This document shows positions 53,209 to 60,954 of a stretch of DNA of 64,000 nt, one piece after another. The stretch spans positions 87,984-151,983 of the forward strand of contig JAZRSA010000050.1 in NCBI GenBank assembly GCA_045651205.1, given 5' to 3'. The notes under the pieces were generated by a model. The model was not told the DNA's origin. It searched no databases and worked only from the letters and a program-made list of their open reading frames with translations. Numbering within the stretch: the first letter of the stretch is position 1; the number at the start of each line of letters is the position of its first letter. The position numbers were made by a program, and so were the translations under genes. The stretch comes from UMGS1649 sp045651205 (GTDB lineage: Bacteria > Bacillota > Clostridia > TANB77 > CAG-465).

Positions 53209-53558
53209 TCCTCTTCTGTATTATCTTTTACAACTTCACCTTTTGCAGGTTCTACCTTTACCTTACCATCATCAATAGTAAATTTGTAACTTGAAATCGT
53301 ATAAAGATTTACACCATCTTTTCTTAATTGTTCTATTAATTCCGAAACTTCAACAGCTTCTCTTGATCCTTCTTTAACTTTATTAAAATACACTGTTTTA
53401 TATGCTTCTTCAGCTTTTAATTGCATATCTTTCAATTCGCTTTCTGTTATTTCTGCATCTCCATATAACAAGCTAGCTAAAATACAAGATAAACCACCTA
53501 ATAATACTACTAAAAAAAGCGTTCTAAACAACGTGTGTCCTTTTTTACATTTATTCAT
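53196..53558 (-). CDS. Small anchored extracytoplasmic protein, unknown
   Basis: 120 residues: Lys-rich start, a transmembrane helix (LFRTLFLVVLLGGLSCILASLLYG, residues 10-33), then a soluble domain with a helix (SELKDMQLKAEEAYKTVYFNK) and an acidic tail. No family recognised. It lies downstream of spoIVB with its own terminator, so it may be part of that sporulation transcript or alone. Confidence 0.55.
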   Translation of the reverse strand: MNKCKKGHTLFRTLFLVVLLGGLSCILASLLYGDAEITESELKDMQLKAEEAYKTVYFNKVKEGSREAVEVSELIEQLRKDGVNLYTISSYKFTIDDGKVKVEPAKGEVVKDNTEEEQSE

Positions 53559-53638
53559 ATATCTCTCCTCTTTACTAATATAGTTTATACAAATAAATGT
53601 TTTTTGTAAATAGTTTCATAATATATTACTACAATAAT

Positions 53639-54700
53639 TTAAATCCCCTGCACATCTTTAACCATGTTCTCTATAAAAGAAGCATATCCTTTTTTAGGAT
53701 TATTAAGAAAGACATGTGTTACTGCGCCAATTAATTTCTCGTTTTGTACAATAGGGCTACCGCTCATTCCTTGAACTATTCCACCTGTTTTTTCTAACAA
53801 CTTTTTATCTGTCACTTTGATAATCATATTTTTATTTCCAGTTGAATCTAGCAAAATATTTTCTATCTCAATTTCAAATTTTTCTACTTCACTATTTAAT
53901 GTGCAATACACCCAAGCTTTGCCTACTTTTATCTCACCTTTAGAAGCAACTTCAATTAATTCTTTTTTCTCTGTTAAAGTCTCTTGATTTTCTAATGTTC
54001 CATACAATCCATTCGAAGTGTTTTTTCTTATTTGTCCCAACACTTCTTTATATATTGTCGCTCTTAAATCCCCTGGCATTCTCTCAGTCGCTTTATTTAT
54101 ACTATTAATTCTTGTTCTTACAATAGCGCCAGAAAGCAAAGGTAAAATAACATTGTTTTTAGTTTCTGTTATACCATGACCAAGTGCAGCAAACGAATTT
54201 GTAGTTAATTCATAAAACGTAATCATACCAACACCTGCACTACTATCTTTTACCCACAATCCTAGTTCATATTTATTTTCCTCTTTATTATGTACTAACT
54301 CTACACTTTTAGTAATATTCTTGTTATCTCTAGTTATTGTTAATGTAACTTTCTTTTTAGATATAATCTCATCTTTATTTACATATTCTATTATTTCGTT
54401 ATTTGTATCTACAGATATATCATCTACCTTAAGAATTACATCACCAGTTCTAACACCACTTTTAACATTATCTACTTCAACAACTAATACGCCATTCGCT
54501 AACAATTTTATTCCACATGCTTCTCCACCTAATACAAATTTACAACCATCAACGTTTTTTGCAAATTCAATTTTGTTACTTAACGTTTCTTTAACATTAA
54601 ACATCTCCAACACTAGATATGCTAAAATTAATAAAATAAGTATTAGAAAAAGTGAAATTAACCTTTTGCTATTTTTAATTTTAATATATTGTATTCTCAT
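53639..54700 (-). CDS. spoIVB: SpoIVB peptidase (S55 family)
   Basis: Forespore-secreted serine protease that triggers SpoIVFB and so mother-cell sigma-K. Seen in 353 residues: N-terminal transmembrane helix (residues 13-31), a PDZ domain (VVEVDNVKSGVRTGDVILKVDD), LGHGITETKNN with catalytic His, and C-terminal GMSGSPIVQNEKLIGAVTHVFLNNPKKGYASFIENM with catalytic Ser, closely matching B. subtilis SpoIVB. Eight bases after the TIGR04086 gene. Strong evidence for sporulation. Confidence 0.93.
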   Translation of the reverse strand: MRIQYIKIKNSKRLISLFLILILLILAYLVLEMFNVKETLSNKIEFAKNVDGCKFVLGGEACGIKLLANGVLVVEVDNVKSGVRTGDVILKVDDISVDTNNEIIEYVNKDEIISKKKVTLTITRDNKNITKSVELVHNKEENKYELGLWVKDSSAGVGMITFYELTTNSFAALGHGITETKNNVILPLLSGAIVRTRINSINKATERMPGDLRATIYKEVLGQIRKNTSNGLYGTLENQETLTEKKELIEVASKGEIKVGKAWVYCTLNSEVEKFEIEIENILLDSTGNKNMIIKVTDKKLLEKTGGIVQGMSGSPIVQNEKLIGAVTHVFLNNPKKGYASFIENMVKDVQGI

Positions 54701-54707
54701 ACCGCAC

Positions 54708-55064
54708 CTATATATTTACCCCAAGCACACCGCCAAACATTCCTGTTAAAGTAGCAGTTACTAGATATACTATTACAGATACATTCATCACAAAGCCGAA
54801 TGTTACTCCAGATAAAAGATAAATTAAAAGGAAATATATTAATCCAAATACAATTCCCACAACTATTCCTCTTTCTTTTATTTTTCTTGCTACAAGCATA
54901 CTTCCAACTAAATTTGTAATCCCCACAATCACATACACAAACGTATCTATGTATCCATCATTGATATTAGTATATGTAAAAAGTACTGCAGATAAACATA
55001 AAAGCAACATTGCTAATATGTATGCAAACACCATAAACTTTGTGTATTCTTTTATATATAACAT
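54708..55064 (-). CDS. TIGR04086-type membrane protein
   Basis: 118 residues with four hydrophobic helices (FAYILAMLLLCLSAVLFTY, FVYVIVGITNLVGSMLVARKIKERG, IVFGLIYFLLIYLLSGVTFG, VIVYLVTATLTGMFGGVLG). The KIKERG...G pattern and length fit the TIGR04086 (YrzE-like) family of Firmicutes, function unknown. Immediately upstream of spoIVB, so likely co-transcribed, and preceded by a possible sigma-G type promoter. Confidence 0.7.
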   Translation of the reverse strand: MLYIKEYTKFMVFAYILAMLLLCLSAVLFTYTNINDGYIDTFVYVIVGITNLVGSMLVARKIKERGIVVGIVFGLIYFLLIYLLSGVTFGFVMNVSVIVYLVTATLTGMFGGVLGVNI

Positions 55065-55085
55065 AAAACCACTCTCCTACTATTA

Positions 55086-55115
55086 ATTAGTATGAAAGTG
55101 ATTATCCATTTATTC
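55086..55115 (-). promoter_or_regulatory. Possible sigma-G type promoter before TIGR04086-spoIVB
   Basis: On the minus strand GAATA is followed after 16 bases by CATACTA, the B. subtilis sigma-G -35 and -10 cores (family knowledge; the usual spacer is about 18). spoIVB is sigma-G controlled in B. subtilis. The short spacer keeps this tentative. Confidence 0.35.
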
Positions 55116-55126
55116 TATTGTATAGA

Positions 55127-56395
55127 TTATTTATCTTCTATTTTTCTTCTGCATCCCCAGGTTCTACCAACATTAGTATTATCCTGTTTCCTATCTCTAA
55201 GTTCCATTATTGGATTTGGTGCTATTTCAAATCTATAATCCATTCCACATTTACAAATGTGTTTGTCTATTACATTATGACTTGGCACCGTTCCCACTTC
55301 TTCATTTACTTGACATTGATATTTAAAAAATCCTGCATTAGGTTCTAAGTTCTGTACAAGTACGTAATTTTCCCTTTTAGCTGTATAATCTACCGTACAT
55401 TTTAATACTTCTCTTACATATTCTATATTTGGACCTAAATCTAACAATTCTGGGAACGCAGGATTTGGAATAACTTGTTCTACTTCTTTTCCATCATATT
55501 CACGAAGTAAATATGCAGCAAGATGAAGACCTGCGACAGAACGTTCATAACCCATACACCAAACTTTACGTATATATTCATTCGTCTCATATTTCATACA
55601 AGAATAGTATAAATAACACATAGTATACATATGCATTAATAGATTTTCATACCAAGTTGTATTAGGATCCATAAGACTACCATAATGTGTTACATGTTGT
55701 TCTTCTATCATAGCAATTTCTTGGTAAACTCTTCTACCTAAATCTGTAGGATAAAGATTACATATATTCATATAGAAATTCATTGTTTGTTGTTCTGCAG
55801 CAGTTATGATGTTTATATGTAATTTTGTTAAAATATCTGCCTCTTTATTATTTATATGGTATCTAACCGAATCTAGTGGGCATCTATGATGAGATATTGT
55901 AGGTCTTCCTGGCATTATTTCAGTATATCTTCCAACTAGTTTTTCTGCTGGAATTCCACATTCCATTTCAAGAAGATTAGCATATCTATATAAATGGTCA
56001 AAATCTTCTAAAAGTGCAAAATCTAGCGCTTGCTTTACATACGGATCCGGTTCACATTTAGCTAATCTGGCTGTTAGGTCAACTGCCAGTTGTTCATAAG
56101 TTATTGTTGCTTCTAACGCGTTTTCGTTAATTGGTTTTAGACATTGTATTAACTTTTGCATTTGTTGTGAGCTTCTTCTAATTACAGCAAGACATCTTCT
56201 TACATCATTATTGTTACAATTTCTACTAAATTGATGCATAAAAAATACTTGTTCTGTTTCCGCTCCATTCATAAGTATAATTCTAGTTTTAGTATATGGA
56301 TCAACATTATTTTTATCATAAGACTTTGGATATATTTCTCTCCAGTTCATATATGACTTTTCTAAGTCTATTGGTTGTTCGTTAAATGGGTTCAA
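55127..56395 (-). CDS. Ferritin-like helical protein, unknown function
   Basis: 422 residues, nearly all helix, from a TTG at 56395 (MNPFNEQPIDLEKSYMNW), chosen because AAGGAG lies upstream; an ATG further up lacks a ribosome site. Two helical halves: the first with YEQLAVDLTARLAKCEPDPYVKQALDFALLEDFDHLYRYANL, the second with LHINIITAAEQQTMNFYMN and EIAMIEEQHVTHYGSLMD. The spaced Glu and E-x-x-H residues resemble ferritin-like di-metal sites (inference). C-terminus holds HICKCG. Spore coat or metal oxidase are both conceivable; unproven. Confidence 0.6.
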   Translation of the reverse strand: MNPFNEQPIDLEKSYMNWREIYPKSYDKNNVDPYTKTRIILMNGAETEQVFFMHQFSRNCNNNDVRRCLAVIRRSSQQMQKLIQCLKPINENALEATITYEQLAVDLTARLAKCEPDPYVKQALDFALLEDFDHLYRYANLLEMECGIPAEKLVGRYTEIMPGRPTISHHRCPLDSVRYHINNKEADILTKLHINIITAAEQQTMNFYMNICNLYPTDLGRRVYQEIAMIEEQHVTHYGSLMDPNTTWYENLLMHMYTMCYLYYSCMKYETNEYIRKVWCMGYERSVAGLHLAAYLLREYDGKEVEQVIPNPAFPELLDLGPNIEYVREVLKCTVDYTAKRENYVLVQNLEPNAGFFKYQCQVNEEVGTVPSHNVIDKHICKCGMDYRFEIAPNPIMELRDRKQDNTNVGRTWGCRRKIEDK

Positions 56396-56448
56396 AATTA
56401 CCACACTCCTTCTATACATATGTATGAATAATGTGGGTAAATAGAACA

Positions 56449-56473
56449 AAGAGATAGCTGTTAGCTATCTCTT
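56449..56473 (-). terminator. Terminator after the Rpn gene, copy 1 of a repeated palindrome
   Basis: 11-bp arms (AAGAGATAGCT / AGCTATCTCTT) around a 3-base loop, followed by TTGTTCTATTT on the minus strand. The 25-bp sequence is identical to the terminator at 57526-57550. Confidence 0.8.
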
Positions 56474-56478
56474 ACTCT

Positions 56479-57336
56479 CTATTTTTTTATTTTTAATATT
56501 TCTTCTTTCGTTAAACCTGTAGCTTTAACAATCTCTTCTACAGCCAATCCCATTTTCAGCAAATTCTTTGCCGTTTCGATTTTGCCTTCTTTTATGCCTT
56601 GTTCTACGCCTTGTTTCTTAGCATATGATAGTGCAGCTGATTCATCGTGTAATGCTTTTTCTCTTATGTCTGCTAATCTTTGCGCTTCGTAATCTCCATT
56701 TAATATTTCTAATTCGTCTGCTATAGCTTGTATATCTTTATTCTCTTCCATAATAGATTTTACCTCCTTGGAATACGGTTTAGCAAAGAACATTCCCCAT
56801 TGCGTTAATTTATCTCTTTGATTTTTCTCGTAATTCTTTGCCACTTTAGGTAAAATTATTATATATAACTCAAATTTATTTGTCAATATTTTACTTTTTG
56901 TCTCCGTTTCAATCATTGCCCATTTTGTTACAAAATTTTCTATATCATTTATCTCTTTTATTTCGTGATTTACTATTGTTATATTTATGCATCTATTTAT
57001 TTCCGCATAATCTACATTCTTTTTTAATTGCCTTGAATATGAATTAGCTAGATAATATAAGAATCTTTCTAACTCTCCGTCATATTCCTTTACTTGCATT
57101 TCTATATTACATTTTGTATTATCTTCAAGTTCAACATTTAAATCCATTATTCCAAATTTATCTGTTACTTTAGATATATCTAAATGTCTATCTAGATTCG
57201 CTATTATTTTTACTTTTTCTTTTAGCACAGAAGCTAAAAACGCTTCTGTTAATTTATTATTCTTTTCCCTAAACAATGTATGAAAAACATAATCATTTTT
57301 AGGGTCTAGTAATTTATATGTCTGATTTTTCTCCAT
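56479..57336 (-). CDS. Rpn-family recombination-promoting nuclease / putative transposase
   Basis: 285 residues, PD-(D/E)xK nuclease-fold transposase_31 family. Seen: KLLDPKNDYVFHTLFREKNNKLTEAFL opening (D11 and K12 region), GIMDLNVELEDNTKCNIEMQVKEY with the D...E-x-Q/K active-site pattern near residues 62-83, YYLANSYSRQL, and a C-terminal ENKDIQAIADELEILNGD plus KKQGVEQGIKEGKIETAKNLLKMGLAVEEIV repeat region. RpnA-type proteins cut DNA and promote recA-independent recombination. Bounded by two identical palindromes. Confidence 0.88.
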   Translation of the reverse strand: MEKNQTYKLLDPKNDYVFHTLFREKNNKLTEAFLASVLKEKVKIIANLDRHLDISKVTDKFGIMDLNVELEDNTKCNIEMQVKEYDGELERFLYYLANSYSRQLKKNVDYAEINRCINITIVNHEIKEINDIENFVTKWAMIETETKSKILTNKFELYIIILPKVAKNYEKNQRDKLTQWGMFFAKPYSKEVKSIMEENKDIQAIADELEILNGDYEAQRLADIREKALHDESAALSYAKKQGVEQGIKEGKIETAKNLLKMGLAVEEIVKATGLTKEEILKIKK

Positions 57337-57400
57337 TTACTTTTGTTCATCTCCTAACTATGAAAAAACTCTAATGATTAAAACATTAATAAAAACATAT

Positions 57401-57454
57401 TGATTAAATAATTTTTGAATAAATATATATTGAATAAAAAATATATGAACAAAG
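57401..57454. repeat. 15-bp tandem repeat in the Rpn leader
   Basis: TGA begins repeat units at exactly 57401, 57416, 57431 and 57446 (15-bp period). The units are AT-rich variants of TGAATAAATATATAT; the last is cut short at TGAACAAAG. They lie between the Rpn promoter and start codon, inside the leader RNA. Confidence 0.6.
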
Positions 57455-57463
57455 CTTGTACAT

Positions 57464-57492
57464 ATTATACAAATGCATATGATTATTTGCAA
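57464..57492 (-). promoter_or_regulatory. Promoter of the Rpn gene
   Basis: TTGCAA (57487-57492) and TATAAT (57464-57469) with a 17-base spacer on the minus strand. It gives a leader of about 120 bases that includes the 15-bp repeats. Confidence 0.65.
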
Positions 57493-57525
57493 GAAAAATC
57501 GGTCGCAATATTCGACAATAAACAA

Positions 57526-57550
57526 AAGAGATAGCTGTTAGCTATCTCTT
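57526..57550 (-). terminator. Terminator with the stop codon of 57538-57954 in its loop, copy 2 of a repeated palindrome
   Basis: Same 25 bases as at 56449-56473. Here the arm encodes the protein's last codons (RRDS) and the TAA at 57538-57540 falls at the loop. The minus strand continues into TTTGTTTATT. Confidence 0.8.
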
Positions 57551-57954
57551 CTAAAATCTTCTATCAACTCAAAATTATCTGGTAAGAACAAATAATCTTC
57601 GTTTGTATCATCTACTATTCTTAGTTCACCATTTTCAAAACCTACACAATCATATATTTTGTTTTTAGTAAATGCTAGAGTTTTAGTTTCTCCTATATAC
57701 TTAAATTTTGCCAAAACTTCCATTTCAATATATTCATCTGTTGCGCTTTGATATACTTTAATTTTATTATCTATTCGTTCTATTTCATTTTCCCAAACAT
57801 CATGTAGCAGAAATCTACCATTTGTATCTCTTTTATTTTCTTCAAGAACATATAGATTCATCTTTTTATCTGTTATATATTGTTCATCAATAAGAACCCC
57901 TATAATGTTTGTTCCTTTTATTTTTACCAAATCTTCGTATAATTTTATTAACAT
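57538..57954 (-). CDS. Small soluble protein, unknown
   Basis: 138 residues, soluble, alpha/beta, many Asp/Glu; ends in a beta-rich part (KYIGETKTLAFTKNKIYDCVGFENGELRIVDDTNEDYLFLPDNFELIEDF) that looks like a small SH3-type barrel. No family recognised. AAGGTGAT before the ATG. It follows the pseudopilin-like gene by 26 bases and may be co-transcribed with it. Its terminator overlaps its own stop codon. Confidence 0.6.
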   Translation of the reverse strand: MLIKLYEDLVKIKGTNIIGVLIDEQYITDKKMNLYVLEENKRDTNGRFLLHDVWENEIERIDNKIKVYQSATDEYIEMEVLAKFKYIGETKTLAFTKNKIYDCVGFENGELRIVDDTNEDYLFLPDNFELIEDFRRDS

Positions 57955-57980
57955 TAAATCACCTTATGTTACAATATTTA

Positions 57981-58655
57981 TTAATTGTTCTTTAACACTG
58001 CATTAGCCGTTAGCCATGTATAAAATTCTGTAGATACTTCTTGACCTGTAGTCCCAAAATCCACAGTACGATAAGCTTCATTATACCAAGTACTATATTT
58101 TTTTACAGTCGTACTATAAATAGTATCCGGCACGGGAGTATATGCTATTTGATCAACATCTCCTAATCCCAAAATTATTCCTTTATATTGCTCGCCATTA
58201 GAAATAAACGATACTTCATAAACGGTATCTTCATAACTTTCAGTGTCCGGAATAAATTCATTAAATATCCAAACGCCATACAAATTTTCAGCAGAAAGTT
58301 CTTTGTTTGTTCCACCAGCATCCGGTTGTGTATTCTCACCTAAGTGAGTTACTGTAACCCCACCGCTCGTTACAACAACATTATATTCGGCTTTGTAATT
58401 TTCTCCAAGTTCTTTTTTTAATGCAATATTTACTGCTGATTCTAATTCACCATCTGTAGTTTTACCTGACATATATGCATCTGCCCAAGCGAGTGTCGCC
58501 AAATTTTGTATTTGTGATATATCTGTTTTCTTTACCGCTTCTGAAGCTCTAGTTATTACACCATTATTACTTAGTGTAATTACAATGCTAGCAACTAAAA
58601 TTATCATAACTATTATAGTTATTACTAATACTATTAAACTTATTCCTTTTTTCAT
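57981..58655 (-). CDS. Pseudopilin-like surface protein 1
   Basis: 224 residues: short basic start and a long hydrophobic helix (KKGISLIVLVITIIVMIILVASIVITL, residues 2-29) like a type IV prepilin stalk, then SNNGVITRASEAVKKTDISQIQNLATLAWADAYMSG and a variable C-terminal domain. The glutamate usual at mature position 5 of pilins is missing, so cleavage by a prepilin peptidase is doubtful. A paralogue at 63101 shares the first ~65 residues. No pilus assembly genes in the window. Confidence 0.65.
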   Translation of the reverse strand: MKKGISLIVLVITIIVMIILVASIVITLSNNGVITRASEAVKKTDISQIQNLATLAWADAYMSGKTTDGELESAVNIALKKELGENYKAEYNVVVTSGGVTVTHLGENTQPDAGGTNKELSAENLYGVWIFNEFIPDTESYEDTVYEVSFISNGEQYKGIILGLGDVDQIAYTPVPDTIYSTTVKKYSTWYNEAYRTVDFGTTGQEVSTEFYTWLTANAVLKNN

Positions 58656-58778
58656 TTGTTATTGTCCCCTATCTATAACATATACTTTTAACAAAATAAA
58701 TATATATAATCTTTTTTGTTTAATTTATTATATATTCATATTATTACATACTAAATTGTTTTTCAAGTTATTATTTTA

Positions 58779-60833
58779 TTATGTTCCTATATTCACTAAT
58801 TGTTCTTTATATCTAGTAAATAATTCCTCTTTAAGAACTTTGTTTTCTTCAAGTTCAAATTTAGGATCTTTTGCTAGAACTTCTTTAGCAGCATCATTTG
58901 AAAGCTTAAGAAGTTTAACATCTTTAAGTAGATTTGCAAGTTTAAATTCAGGAAGACCGTGTTGACGAATTCCAAAGAAATCTCCAGGTCCACGTATCTC
59001 TAAATCTTTTTCTGCTATTTCAAATCCATTATTAGACTTAACCATTATACCCAAACGTTCTCTAGTTTCTTTACCCATATTCTTCGCTTTAAGCACACAA
59101 TATGATTCTAACGATGAACGTCCAACCCTTCCTCTTAATTGGTGAAGTGTTGCTAAGCCAAATCTTTCTGCATTTTCTATAACCATAAGTGTAGCGTTTG
59201 GTACGTTAACACCAACCTCTATTACAGTTGTAGAAACTATCATTTGGATTTTTCCATCTTTGAAGTCTTGCATTACTTCTTCTTTTTCTTTCTTTTTCAT
59301 TTTGCCATGTAAGAAACCTACAGAATAGTTTTTGAACACATCATTCTTATATCTTTCATAAACATTGGTTGCATCTGTTAAATCTAGTTCTTCATTTTCT
59401 TCAATTAATGGACATACAACATATACTTGTCTTCCTTTATCCATTTCTTTAGCAATAAAGTTATCTATTCTTTCTTCCAAGGTTTCATTTACTACATATG
59501 TCTTAATTGGTATTCTTCCTTTTGGGAGTTCATCTATAATACTCATATCTAAGTCTGAATATACCATTAAAGCTAATGTTCTTGGAATTGGTGTTGCAGT
59601 CATAACAACTACATCTGGATTTTCTCCTTTAGCATTTAATTTCATTCTTTGTTTTACACCAAAACGATGTTGCTCATCTGTTATTACTAAGCCACAATTC
59701 TTAAACTCTACATTATCTGAAACCAATGCATTTGTACCAATAAGGATATCTATTTCCCCATTCTTTAATTTTTCTAATATTATCTTCTTATTCTTAGGAG
59801 TTGTACTTCCTGTTAAAAGGTCACATGTCATACCAAACTTAGCAAAATATTTTTTTAGTTCTTCATAATGTTGTGTAGCAAGTATTGTAGTTGGTGCCAT
59901 AAGAGTTGCTTGGTAACCATTCTTTACAGCTACATACATAGCTAATGCAGCTACTATTGTTTTACCAGAACCAACATCACCTTGTACAAGTCTATTCATC
60001 GGTCTAGAACTTCCCATATCCTTAACTATTTCACTAACTACTCTTTGTTGTGCACCTGTTAGTTCAAATGGTAATATTTCAAGGAACTTTGTATAGTCTG
60101 TATTTTCAAACTTTATTCCTGTTTTTTCTTCAAAGTTTCTATTTCTTAAACTAAGTAATGCTAGTTGAAGCAAGAATAATTCTTCGAAGATTAATCTCGT
60201 ACGAGCTAATTCTATATTTTCTAGACTTGTAGGCCTATGTATTTGTTCAAGTGCAAAGTTTACTTCGCATAAATTATATTTTTTTCTTAACTCGTTACTT
60301 AACACTTCTGGCAATGCGTGTTTTTTATCTAAAACATCATTTACAAGCTTTGAAATATATCCATTCTTTACTCCTGCTGTTAAAGGATAAATTGGATAAA
60401 ATCCTGTTATTGTGTCTAGTTTTTCTTTCTCAACCATAACTGGATTTACAATTTCTAGCTTACCTTTGTTTTCTTCAACTTTGCCATAGAAAGCAAATTC
60501 TTTATCTATTTCTAATTTATCGTTTAGATATGGTTGGTTAAATATTGTAACTCTAATTCTTCCTGTATCATCTGCTGCATAAAAATATGTTAAACTAAAA
60601 CCTCTACCTTTTCTTCTAATTTCTGGTCTAGTACTAACTCTTGCAATAAATACAACATATTCACCAAACATAAAGTCTTTTATTTTTTTTATATTATTTC
60701 TATCTTCATATTCTCTTGGAAAGTGTGTTAACAAATCATAAACTGAGGCTATACCAAGTTTCTCTAATTGCTTAACTCTACTTGGTCCAACACCTTTTAG
60801 ATATTGTACACTTTCATTTAATAACGTATTCAA
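58779..60833 (-). CDS. recG: ATP-dependent DNA helicase RecG
   Basis: Branch migration and fork reversal helicase. Seen in 684 residues: wedge/OB domain in the first ~220 residues (YVVFIARVSTRPEIRRKGRGFSL), QRVVSEIVKDM, Walker A GDVGSGKTIVAALA, DEQHRFGV (DEQH box), TATPIPRTL, and C-terminal STTVIEVGVNVPNATLMVIENAERFGL with QLRGRVGRSS. Starts at TTG 60833 after GGTGA, with no better ATG. Separate promoter and terminator. Confidence 0.96.
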   Translation of the reverse strand: MNTLLNESVQYLKGVGPSRVKQLEKLGIASVYDLLTHFPREYEDRNNIKKIKDFMFGEYVVFIARVSTRPEIRRKGRGFSLTYFYAADDTGRIRVTIFNQPYLNDKLEIDKEFAFYGKVEENKGKLEIVNPVMVEKEKLDTITGFYPIYPLTAGVKNGYISKLVNDVLDKKHALPEVLSNELRKKYNLCEVNFALEQIHRPTSLENIELARTRLIFEELFLLQLALLSLRNRNFEEKTGIKFENTDYTKFLEILPFELTGAQQRVVSEIVKDMGSSRPMNRLVQGDVGSGKTIVAALAMYVAVKNGYQATLMAPTTILATQHYEELKKYFAKFGMTCDLLTGSTTPKNKKIILEKLKNGEIDILIGTNALVSDNVEFKNCGLVITDEQHRFGVKQRMKLNAKGENPDVVVMTATPIPRTLALMVYSDLDMSIIDELPKGRIPIKTYVVNETLEERIDNFIAKEMDKGRQVYVVCPLIEENEELDLTDATNVYERYKNDVFKNYSVGFLHGKMKKKEKEEVMQDFKDGKIQMIVSTTVIEVGVNVPNATLMVIENAERFGLATLHQLRGRVGRSSLESYCVLKAKNMGKETRERLGIMVKSNNGFEIAEKDLEIRGPGDFFGIRQHGLPEFKLANLLKDVKLLKLSNDAAKEVLAKDPKFELEENKVLKEELFTRYKEQLVNIGT

Positions 60834-60851
60834 TGTATTTTCACCAAAATA

Positions 60852-60880
60852 AGTATATCACTGGTAGTATTTTGTGTCAA
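60852..60880 (-). promoter_or_regulatory. Promoter of recG
   Basis: TTGACA (60875-60880) and TATACT (60852-60857) with a 17-base spacer on the minus strand, about 20 bases before the start codon. Confidence 0.75.
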
Positions 60881-60917
60881 GAAAATATAGAACTTTTGTT
60901 TGTTTGTGTAAATAGAA

Positions 60918-60947
60918 AAACACCCCGGAAATTAATCCAGGGTGTTT
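60918..60947 (-). terminator. Terminator of the Clp-M41 gene
   Basis: AAACACCCTGG with CCGGGGTGTTT forms a GC-rich stem, followed by TTCTATTT on the minus strand, a few bases past the gene's stop. Confidence 0.75.
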
Positions 60948-60954
60948 AGGTTTG

